From: an uncultured Prosthecobacter sp.
GTDB taxonomy: Bacteria > Verrucomicrobiota > Verrucomicrobiia > Verrucomicrobiales > Verrucomicrobiaceae
Direction: 5' to 3'
DNA length: 12,417 bases
Assembly: GCA_937941745.1 (NCBI GenBank)
Contig: CALDGV010000206.1
Span: 1-12,417 of the forward strand
Positions within the stretch are counted from its first letter, which is position 1. Every line of letters starts with the position of its first letter. The notes beneath the pieces are model-generated. The model searched no databases and had not been told where the DNA came from. It saw only the letters and a list, made by a program, of their open reading frames with translations. Below, one piece after another: positions 1-5,922 of this stretch. The translations under genes were made by a program, and so were the position numbers.

Positions 1-40
1 GCGCTCCCAGGCACAATACAACGGCAAATTTCTTCATCAT
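1..40 (-). CDS. Start of an exported-looking protein, cut by the window edge
   Basis: Reading leftward from the ATG at 40, the 13 visible codons give MMKKFAVVLCLGA: two lysines followed by a hydrophobic run, as at the start of a Sec signal peptide. It begins 42 nt after the stop of the DUF1501 gene on the same strand, so co-transcription is plausible. The 20 nt before the ATG contain no Shine-Dalgarno sequence. Cys10 is not in a good lipobox as far as can be seen. A second ATG at 50 opens another frame that does not look signal-like. The product cannot be identified from 13 residues. Confidence 0.5.
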   Translation of the reverse strand, partial: MMKKFAVVLCLGA

Positions 41-82
41 GACAGACCATGAACGCGCCAGACCACCGCGGTCGCTCATTTT

Positions 83-1507
83 TTACGCGATCAGTTTCTC
101 GATCACCTGCCCGCCAATTTGGGAGAGCTGTTTGAAGCGCCCGCCGTGGTAAAAGGTCAGCTTGTTGTCATCCAGGCCGAGTAGGCGCAGCAGGGTGACG
201 TGCAGATCGCGCACATGATGCACCTCCTCGATGGCCTCCATGCCACGGTCATCGGTGGAGCCGATGGTGTGCCCGGCTTTGCAGCCACCACCGGCAAACC
301 AAATCGTCATCGCTTTGGGATTGTGATCGCGTCCATAGGCAGTGCCGCCGCGCACACCATTGTCCGGTGTGCGTCCAAACTCACCGCACCACACGATGAG
401 CGTGTCATCGAGCAAGCCGCGCTGTTTGAGATCGGCAATGAGCGCAGCGATGGGCTGATCCACTTGGCGGATGAGATTGCCATGCGCACGCTCGATGTAG
501 TCGTGGCTGTCCCAGGTGCCCGCGTAGAGCTGCACAAAGCGCACGCCCTTCTCCACGAGCTTGCGGGCGAGCAGGCATTTTCTTCCAAAGGCATCCGTCG
601 CGTCCTGGCCGATGCCGTAGAGCTCCTTGGTCTTCGCATCCTCCTTTTCGAGGTCGATGACTTCCGGCACCTGCATCTGCATGCGGAAGGCCAGCTCGTA
701 GTTGTTCATGCGCGCCTTCAGTTCGTCATGCCAGGGGTGCTCCTCGGCATGTTGGGCGTTCAGTTGGGCCAGCAGGTCCAGGTTCGCCCGCTGATGATCG
801 GGCGTGATGCCCGGCGGCGGCTGCAAATCGAGGATGGGAGAGCCTTTGGAGCGCAGCGCGGTGCCTTGAAAATGCGCGGGGAGGTAGCCATTGCCCCAGT
901 TCGCGCTGCCGCCCTGCGGATAGCTGATCTCCGGCAGCACGATGAAGCCCGGCAGATCCTGATTCACCGAGCCGAGGCCATATGTGACCCACGCGCCGAG
1001 GGCGGGATCGCCGCCGAACCGGTTGCCGCAGTTCATCTGATACATCGCGGTGGGATGATTCACGGAATCGACCTGGCAGCCGCGGTAGAAGCAAAGCTCG
1101 TCCGCCACCTTCGCGAGATGCTGCCAGGGCTCGCTCATCCACGCGCCGCTCTGGCCGTGCTGCGCGAACTTGAACGGCGACTTCACGTAGTAGCGCTTCC
1201 CGCTCTCCATCGCGGACTTCATCTTCCCTTCCCGCACGAACTCCTTCAGGTGGAGCTTTTCGAGCACGGGCTTGGGATCAAAGCAGTCGATGTGGCTCGG
1301 CCCGCCCTCCATCATGAGGAAGATGCAGTTCTTCGCCCTGGCGGGCACATGCTGAGACTTGGGCGCCAGCGGGCCTTTCGGCTCTGCGGCCAGCAGCGAG
1401 GTCAGCGCCACGCTGCCCAGCGAGGTGCCCAGCCCATAGACAAACTCACGCCGGGTCGGCGCATGGAGGGCCCGGGCACCAGCACAGGGGAAAAAAGCAC
1501 GGCTCAT
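83..1507 (-). CDS. DUF1501 family protein, Tat-exported (alkaline phosphatase-like fold family)
   Basis: This 474-residue protein is a full-length DUF1501 member, a family abundant in Planctomycetota and Verrucomicrobiota and related to sulfatase/alkaline phosphatase-fold enzymes. Its reaction is unproven. Residues 18-23 (TRREFV) match the Tat twin-arginine consensus and are followed by a hydrophobic stretch to about residue 41, so export to the periplasm is expected. Family landmarks are GGPSHIDCFDPKP at 68-80, WDSHDYI at 332-338, GEFGRTP at 375-381 and GRDHNPKAM at 392-400. These His/Asp clusters sit where metal ligands would be expected. The ATG at 1507 puts 17 residues before the TRR motif, so a later start is possible; no Shine-Dalgarno helps decide. 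It lies 71 nt downstream of zwf. DUF1501 genes often sit beside DUF1549/DUF1553 cytochrome-like genes, but none is visible here. Confidence 0.9.
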   Translation of the reverse strand: MSRAFFPCAGARALHAPTRREFVYGLGTSLGSVALTSLLAAEPKGPLAPKSQHVPARAKNCIFLMMEGGPSHIDCFDPKPVLEKLHLKEFVREGKMKSAMESGKRYYVKSPFKFAQHGQSGAWMSEPWQHLAKVADELCFYRGCQVDSVNHPTAMYQMNCGNRFGGDPALGAWVTYGLGSVNQDLPGFIVLPEISYPQGGSANWGNGYLPAHFQGTALRSKGSPILDLQPPPGITPDHQRANLDLLAQLNAQHAEEHPWHDELKARMNNYELAFRMQMQVPEVIDLEKEDAKTKELYGIGQDATDAFGRKCLLARKLVEKGVRFVQLYAGTWDSHDYIERAHGNLIRQVDQPIAALIADLKQRGLLDDTLIVWCGEFGRTPDNGVRGGTAYGRDHNPKAMTIWFAGGGCKAGHTIGSTDDRGMEAIEEVHHVRDLHVTLLRLLGLDDNKLTFYHGGRFKQLSQIGGQVIEKLIA

Positions 1508-1565
1508 GTCAGCGGAAGGAGAATCTCCGCCTGGAACGAAGGCGGCCGGGTGAAACTAGCCTCGG

Positions 1566-1594
1566 ATGGCGGCTGATTTCACAGCAGCCGCCAT
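1566..1594 (-). terminator. Hairpin at the zwf stop codon, possible terminator or mRNA end structure
   Basis: The perfect 10-bp inverted repeat ATGGCGGCTG / CAGCCGCCAT has a 9-nt loop and overlaps the last codons and stop of zwf. It could stabilise or end the zwf transcript before the DUF1501 gene. On the leftward strand no T-run follows, so it is not a standard intrinsic terminator. The stem is clear in the sequence; the function is inferred. Confidence 0.4.
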
Positions 1595-3123
1595 TCGTGA
1601 TCGTTCTCGCGCAGCAGGTCGTCGGCCTCCTTGGGGCCCCAGCTGCCGGCGGGATACTCGCACATGGGCGGCGGGGTGGCGGACTTGTGCCAGGCGTGCT
1701 CGATCTCGTCGATGAACTTCCACGCGGTCTCCACCTCGTCGCGGCGGGCGAAGAGGGTGGCGTCTCCTGCCATGGCATCGAGCAGGAGGCGCTCGTAGGC
1801 CTCGGGGCTGGCCTTGCCGAAGCTGGAGGAGTAGCGGAAGTCCATCTTCACCTGCTGCATGTTCAGCGCCTGGCCGGGCTGCTTGCAGAGGAAGCGCAGG
1901 GCCACGCCTTCGTCAGGCTGGATGCGGATGACGAGGGTGTTTTCGCTGCTGGAGCCGAGCATCTTCTGGGTGGCGAAGGGCACCTGCGGCGGCTTTTTGA
2001 AGTGGATGCTGATCTCGGTGGCCTTCTTGGGCAGCTGCTTGCCCACGCGGATGTAGAAGGGCACGCCCTGCCAGCGCCAGGTGTCGATGTAGAGCCGCAG
2101 GGCCACGTAGGCCTCGGTCTTCGATTCGGGATTCACGCGGTCCTCCTGGCGGTAGCCGACTCGGGGCACCCCATCGACGCTGCCGGCGGTGTACTGGGCG
2201 CGGATGACGTTGGCGCCGACGGCCTCGGGGCCGACGAGCGGGCGCAGGGCGCGGATGACCTTCACCTTCTCATCACGCACGGCGTCGGCGCTCAGGTCGG
2301 TGGGCGGCTCCATGGCGACGAGGCTGAGGAGCTGGAAAAGGTGGTTCTGCACCATGTCCCGCAGGGCGCCGGCGGTGTCGTAGTAGCCGCCGCGTCCGCC
2401 CTCCATGCCGAGGTTTTCGGCGCAGGTGATCTGGACGTTGTCGATGTAGCGGCTGTTCCAGGTGGGCTCGAAGAGCGCGTTGGCAAAGCGCAGCACCATG
2501 ATGTTCTGGGCGGTCTCCTTGCCCAGGTAGTGGTCGATGCGGTAGGTGTCCTGCTCCTCAAAGGTGGCGGCCACGGTTTCGTTCAGCGCCCGGGCGGTGG
2601 CCAGGTCCTTGCCGAAGGGTTTTTCACAGACCACGCGGGCCCATTTGCCGCCGACACCCTGGTTCAGGCCGGTGGCCTTGAGCATTTCCAGGATCGGTTT
2701 GAAGGCCTCCGGGGCGGAAGCGAGGTAGAAAAGGCGGTTCGCCGGTGCGCCGCGCTCCTTGTCGAACTGATCCAGCAGCATTTTCAGGCCGATGTAGCCT
2801 GCGGGGTCCTCAAATTCACTGCGGTGGTAGTGGATGCTCTGGCTGAAGCTGGTCCACAGCTCATCGTTGTGCCCCTGGCGGGAGTTCTTGCGGTTACCCA
2901 CCTCCAGTTCAGAGCGGAAGACCTCGTCTGTCTTGTCGCGGCGGGCAAAGCCGACGACCTTGAACTGCGGCGGCAGGTCCCCCCCGGCGGCGATGTTGTA
3001 CAGGGCCGGGATGAGCTTGCGGTTCGTCAGGTCGCCCGTGGCACCAAAAATGACCACGGTGCAGGGCTCGGCGCGGTGGCGCGAGAGAAGGGTTTCTTGA
3101 AAGGGATTGGCCTGTTCAGACAT
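1579..3123 (-). CDS. zwf: Glucose-6-phosphate 1-dehydrogenase
   Basis: Oxidises glucose 6-phosphate to 6-phosphogluconolactone with NADP+, the cytosolic entry step of the oxidative pentose phosphate pathway and a source of NADPH. The 514-residue protein carries the Rossmann nucleotide-binding motif GATGDLTNRK at 27-36, EKPFG at 167-171 and the signature active-site segment RIDHYLGK at 195-202, with the catalytic-dyad-type His198. Length is normal for the family. I chose the ATG at 3123 (MSEQANPF) over an in-frame TTG 22 codons upstream, because the extension is low-complexity and unlike G6PD N-termini. No Shine-Dalgarno precedes the ATG (leader ...ACTCCCCCGAC). The usual partners (opcA, pgl, gnd, tal) are absent from the window, so it appears to be a stand-alone copy. 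It is transcribed divergently from the M20 hydrolase. Confidence 0.97.
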   Translation of the reverse strand: MSEQANPFQETLLSRHRAEPCTVVIFGATGDLTNRKLIPALYNIAAGGDLPPQFKVVGFARRDKTDEVFRSELEVGNRKNSRQGHNDELWTSFSQSIHYHRSEFEDPAGYIGLKMLLDQFDKERGAPANRLFYLASAPEAFKPILEMLKATGLNQGVGGKWARVVCEKPFGKDLATARALNETVAATFEEQDTYRIDHYLGKETAQNIMVLRFANALFEPTWNSRYIDNVQITCAENLGMEGGRGGYYDTAGALRDMVQNHLFQLLSLVAMEPPTDLSADAVRDEKVKVIRALRPLVGPEAVGANVIRAQYTAGSVDGVPRVGYRQEDRVNPESKTEAYVALRLYIDTWRWQGVPFYIRVGKQLPKKATEISIHFKKPPQVPFATQKMLGSSSENTLVIRIQPDEGVALRFLCKQPGQALNMQQVKMDFRYSSSFGKASPEAYERLLLDAMAGDATLFARRDEVETAWKFIDEIEHAWHKSATPPPMCEYPAGSWGPKEADDLLRENDHEWRLL

Positions 3124-3348
3124 GTCGGGGGAGTTTACGCCCGCCGGGGTGACGGGGGCGGAGACTACCCGCACCCGCCCGGCTGGCAACCCAGGATGCG
3201 CAGATGCCGTGCCCGGGAGGATGAAAGCATCTCATTCCATTCATGAGGCCGCCTTGGGGCAGGGAAGTCCGCAACCGATGATCAAAACAGGCTTTCCGTG
3301 GCGCTCTTGATCTGCTCCACCTTGAGCTTCGTGCCTCCTCCTGCCTCC
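3124..3348. other. Divergent spacer between zwf and the M20 hydrolase gene
   Basis: Promoters for both flanking genes are expected within these 225 bases, since the genes diverge. I could not find a convincing -35/-10 pair on either strand, nor an operator-like palindrome or small gene. The right end is strongly pyrimidine-rich (CCTCCTCCTGCCTCC immediately before the ATG at 3349). In-frame upstream starts exist for both neighbours (TTG at 3189, GTG at 3298) but look like random extensions. Confidence 0.4.
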
Positions 3349-4479
3349 ATGTCCCCCGTCCTCCAGACCCTCGCCGACCTCGTGCGCATCAACAGTGTGA
3401 ACTCCTCCTATGACGGCGGCCCGGGCGAGGGCGAGGTCGCCGCCTACGTGCGGCGCTTCTTTGAGCAGCGCGGCATTGAAACCTGGGAGCAGGAGGTGTT
3501 TCCCGGCCGGCCCAACGTGCTCGCCCGGCTGCCGGGGCTGGATTCAAGCCGCCGCATCGTGCTGGAGGCGCACACGGACACCGTTTCCGTCAAAGGCATG
3601 ACCATCCCGCCCTTCGAGCCGGTGATCCGTGAGGGCAGAATGTATGGCCGGGGCTCCTGCGATACCAAGGCCGGGCTCGCCACCATGATGCATGCCATGG
3701 CCTCGCTGAAGGAGGAGGGCATCACCCCGCCGTGCGAGGTGATCCTGGCCGCCGCCGTGGACGAGGAGTACTCCTACCGCGGGGTCGTGCGGCTTTGTGA
3801 AGGGCTGAAGGCCGATGCCGCCATCGTCGCCGAGCCCACGGAGCTGCGGGCCGTCATCGCCACCAAGGGCGTGCTGCGCTGCCGCCTCGTCGTGCATGGC
3901 CGGTCCGCCCACAGCTCCAAGCCGCACCTCGGCGTGAATGCCATCACACACATGGCCCGCGTCATTGCCGCCATCGAGGCGGACAATGAGCGCATGGCTG
4001 CCGTGCAGCATCCGCTGGTCGGCTGCGGCACCTGCAATGTCGGCGTCATCACCGGCGGCGTGCAGGTGAACTTTGTGCCCGACCGCTGCGCCATCGAGAT
4101 CGACCGCCGCCTGCTGCCTGGAGAGAAGGCCAGCGACGCCGTGGCGCACTACCGGCAGCTTTTGCAGGGCCTGGAGGGCATCACGGGCGATGTCGAAGAG
4201 CCGCTCCTCCTGGTGGATGAAGCCCTCGACACCCCTGCTGAGGCCGCCGTGGTCCAAACCGCCCTGCAGGTGCTGCGTGACCTGGGCCTGAATGCCGAGC
4301 CCTGCGGCGTGCCCTTCGGCTGCGATGCCAGCAAGCTCGCCCGCGCCGGCATCCCGAGCATTGTCTTCGGCCCCGGCAGCATCGACCGCGCGCACACCGC
4401 CGATGAGTACATCGAGATCGACCAGGTGGAGCAGGCGCTGGAGTTCCAGCGGCGGTTTTTGCTGGGGTTTGGCCGCTAG
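3349..4479 (+). CDS. M20 family metallohydrolase (ArgE/DapE/CPG2-type deacylase or peptidase)
   Basis: A two-zinc cytosolic amidohydrolase related to acetylornithine deacetylase, succinyl-diaminopimelate desuccinylase and carboxypeptidase G2. The 376 residues match the family's usual length. Visible motifs are EAHTDTV at 73-79 (ligand His75, Asp77), GRGSCDTKAG at 100-109 (bridging Asp105), VDEE at 137-140 (catalytic Glu139, ligand Glu140), AEP at 161-163 (ligand Glu162) and RAHT at 347-350 (ligand His349). GRSAHSSKPHLGVNA at 184-198 belongs to the lid/dimerisation domain. All catalytic residues are present, so it should be active; the substrate cannot be told from sequence. The ATG at 3349 starts at MSPVLQTL, typical for the family, and is preferred over the GTG at 3298. 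No arg or dap genes lie nearby, so a specific biosynthetic role is not supported by context. Confidence 0.92.
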   Translation: MSPVLQTLADLVRINSVNSSYDGGPGEGEVAAYVRRFFEQRGIETWEQEVFPGRPNVLARLPGLDSSRRIVLEAHTDTVSVKGMTIPPFEPVIREGRMYGRGSCDTKAGLATMMHAMASLKEEGITPPCEVILAAAVDEEYSYRGVVRLCEGLKADAAIVAEPTELRAVIATKGVLRCRLVVHGRSAHSSKPHLGVNAITHMARVIAAIEADNERMAAVQHPLVGCGTCNVGVITGGVQVNFVPDRCAIEIDRRLLPGEKASDAVAHYRQLLQGLEGITGDVEEPLLLVDEALDTPAEAAVVQTALQVLRDLGLNAEPCGVPFGCDASKLARAGIPSIVFGPGSIDRAHTADEYIEIDQVEQALEFQRRFLLGFGR

Positions 4480-4542
4480 GTCATGCTGCTCCAGAAGGCG
4501 CTGGCCGGGCGGCGGATTTCGGGGCCGGTGGGGGCGTTTTGA

Positions 4543-4554
4543 GCCCTTCGGGGC
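4543..4554 (+). terminator. UUCG-tetraloop hairpin after the M20 gene, weak terminator candidate
   Basis: GCCC-TTCG-GGGC forms a 4-bp stem closed by the stable C(UUCG)G tetraloop, 63 nt after the M20 stop. It is followed by a pyrimidine stretch (CTTCCCTCCCG) but no true T-run. It may end or stabilise the M20 transcript before the repeat array. The short stem makes this tentative. Confidence 0.25.
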
Positions 4555-4582
4555 CTTCCCTCCCGCTTCCGGGGGCGTCCCT

Positions 4583-4856
4583 GGACGAAACGGGGGCGTC
4601 GCCGGACGAAACGGGGGCGTCGCTGGACGAAACGGGGGGCTCCCCCGGACGAAGCGGGGGCGCCGCTGGACGAAGCGGGGGCGTCGCTGGACGGAATGGG
4701 GGCGTCGCTGGACGGAACGGGGGCGTCGCTGGACGGAACGGGGGCACCGCTGGACGGAACGGGGGCACCGCTGGACGGAACGGGGGCACCGCTGGACGAA
4801 ACGGGGGCACCGCTGGACGGAACGGGGGCACCGCTGGACGGAACGGGGGGAGCCCT
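4583..4856 (+). repeat. Tandem array of thirteen 21-base G-run repeats
   Basis: The unit is GGACGRARYGGGGGC followed by RYCGCT. Twelve units are 21 bases. The third (4625-4646) is 22 bases and ends in CTCCCCC instead of GTCGCT. The last (4836-4856) also has a divergent end. A degenerate half unit lies just left (about 4566-4582). Variants are ordered: units 1-3 begin GGACGAAAC, units 4-5 GGACGAAGC and units 6-10 GGACGGAA. The YC-type junction changes from GTC to ACC at unit 8, as expected from stepwise duplication. Every unit has a run of at least five G on the + strand. The 22-base unit shifts the frame, and the array lies ahead of a complete Tat signal, so it is probably non-coding. Confidence 0.95.
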
Positions 4857-4940
4857 CCCCCTGAGGCTGGACCCGGCGGCGATCCGTCCTTGGATTCCAA
4901 CGAAGATTCCCCCAGCGCTTCGCGTAACCGGTTCACCGCC

Positions 4941-5858
4941 ATGAACAACCGCCGTCATTTCCTCACCACCACCCTCGGAGCCGCGCTCGGCACCCAGATC
5001 TCCAGCTGCGCCTCCCTGGCCGGAGGCGGCCTCATTGACGCCCATGTGCATGTCTGGACGCCGGACACGGAGAAGTATCCGCTGGCCCAGGGTTTCCAAA
5101 AATCCGACATGAAGCCCGCCAGCTTCACCCCGGAGCAGCTCTTCGCGCACTGCAAGCCGGAGGGCGTCTCCCGCATCGTGCTCATCCAGATGAGCTACTA
5201 CAAGACCGACAACCGCTACATGCTCGACATGATGGCGGCGCATCCCGGCACCTTCTCCGGCGTGGCGATCATTGATGAGACCGCCGCCGACGTGCGCGGC
5301 CGCATGAAGGCGCTGAAAGCCCAGGGGGTGCGCGGCTTCCGGCTCTACCCGCAGGGCACCGATGTGGAAGGCTGGCTGGCCTCTCCGGGCATCACGGAGA
5401 TGTGGAAGGTGGCGGCGGAGGAGAACCTGAACATGTGCCTGCTCATCAATCCCGAGGCGCTCGGCCCTGTGGCGAAGATGTGTGCCAGGAATCCGCAGAC
5501 GCCGGTGGTGATCGACCACTTCGCCCGGCTCGGCATGAAGGGTTCGATCGACCGCGCTCAGCTCGACCGCCTGCTGCACCTCTCCAAGTATCCCAAGGTC
5601 ACGGTGAAGACCTCCGCCTTCTATGCCCTGGGCAAGAAGCAGGCTCCGTATCTCGATCTCGGCCCGATGATCAAGGAGTGCCGCGATCACTTCGGCGCGG
5701 ACCGCCTCATGTGGGCCAGCGACTGCCCCTTCCAGGTCGATCCGGGGCACAATTACCACGACTCCATCGCCCTCGTCCGCGACCGGCTGGACTTCCTGAC
5801 CGCCAGTGACAAGGCGGCCATGCTGCGCGGCACGGCGGAGCGGGTGTTTTTCAGCTGA
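4941..5858 (+). CDS. Amidohydro_2 family metal-dependent hydrolase, Tat-exported, possible lipoprotein
   Basis: A TIM-barrel hydrolase of the amidohydrolase-2 / COG3618 type, which includes sugar-lactone and pyrone-dicarboxylate lactonases. The 305-residue protein has the first-strand metal motif DAHVHVW at 33-39 (His35, His37), a later DHFAR at 192-196 (His193) and WASDCP at 259-264 (Asp261). This is the expected pattern for a mononuclear member. Residues 4-7 (RRHF) followed by a hydrophobic segment look like a Tat signal, and ISSC at 20-23 fits a loose lipobox, so a periplasmic or outer-membrane lipoprotein is possible. The ATG at 4941 is chosen because it begins at the signal peptide. The frame stays open upstream to a TTG at 4539 through the repeat array, but that would bury the signal. 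No Shine-Dalgarno is seen. The substrate is unknown; lactonase or aldolase-like activity are both open. Confidence 0.88.
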   Translation: MNNRRHFLTTTLGAALGTQISSCASLAGGGLIDAHVHVWTPDTEKYPLAQGFQKSDMKPASFTPEQLFAHCKPEGVSRIVLIQMSYYKTDNRYMLDMMAAHPGTFSGVAIIDETAADVRGRMKALKAQGVRGFRLYPQGTDVEGWLASPGITEMWKVAAEENLNMCLLINPEALGPVAKMCARNPQTPVVIDHFARLGMKGSIDRAQLDRLLHLSKYPKVTVKTSAFYALGKKQAPYLDLGPMIKECRDHFGADRLMWASDCPFQVDPGHNYHDSIALVRDRLDFLTASDKAAMLRGTAERVFFS

Positions 5859-5880
5859 GCCTGCCGGCGGCGTTCACCCT

Positions 5881-5908
5881 GGGCTTGCATCCCGGCAGGG
5901 ATGCGCCC
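5881..5908 (+). promoter_or_regulatory. Strong hairpin in the leader of trhO-rluA
   Basis: GGGC, a two-base bulge (TT), then GCATCCC pairs with GGGATGC and GCCC around a 4-nt GGCA loop: 11 bp in all, with one more T-A pair possible outside. It ends 14 nt before the ATG at 5923 and begins 22 nt after the amidohydrolase stop. No T-run follows, so an intrinsic terminator is unlikely. It may block read-through, or sit in the 5' leader and affect ribosome access. The base pairing is visible; the role is inferred. Confidence 0.5.
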
Positions 5909-5922
5909 ACGGAATCCCTCCC

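Larger units (their letters stand above)
4480..4940. other. Intergenic region occupied mainly by a tandem repeat
   Basis: This 461-base gap separates the M20 gene from the amidohydrolase gene. It holds a small GCCC-TTCG-GGGC hairpin (4543-4554), a 21-base tandem array (4583-4856) with degenerate flanks, and about 84 bases of leader before the ATG at 4941. Several reading frames are open across it because the repeat unit lacks stops. I do not regard any of them as a gene. Confidence 0.75.

Noticed and set aside
200..1576. 458-codon open frame on the + strand opposite the DUF1501 gene
   Set aside because: It is antisense to a clearly recognisable protein, has a His/Ala/Arg/Leu-rich composition typical of GC-rich shadow frames, and shows no family motif.
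83..3123. Defence island or mobile element around DUF1501 and zwf
   Set aside because: No transposase, integrase, inverted terminal repeats, target duplications or known defence domains are visible.
1597..3246. 549-codon open frame on the + strand opposite zwf
   Set aside because: zwf on the other strand carries all G6PD signatures; this frame is Gly/Val/Ala/Leu-rich with no motif, a shadow of codon bias.
3298..3348. N-terminal extension of the M20 hydrolase from GTG 3298
   Set aside because: The added 17 residues are not needed by the fold, which begins at MSPVLQTLADLVRINS, and are not a convincing signal peptide.
4583..4856. CRISPR array
   Set aside because: The units are contiguous with no unique spacers and no cas genes are nearby; it is a simple tandem repeat.
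4481..4948. Leftward frame encoding PPFRPAV/PPFRPAT heptads across the repeat array
   Set aside because: The 21-base unit lacks stops in most frames, the 22-base unit changes the heptad mid-way, and the frame overlaps the start of the amidohydrolase. No signal or domain supports it.
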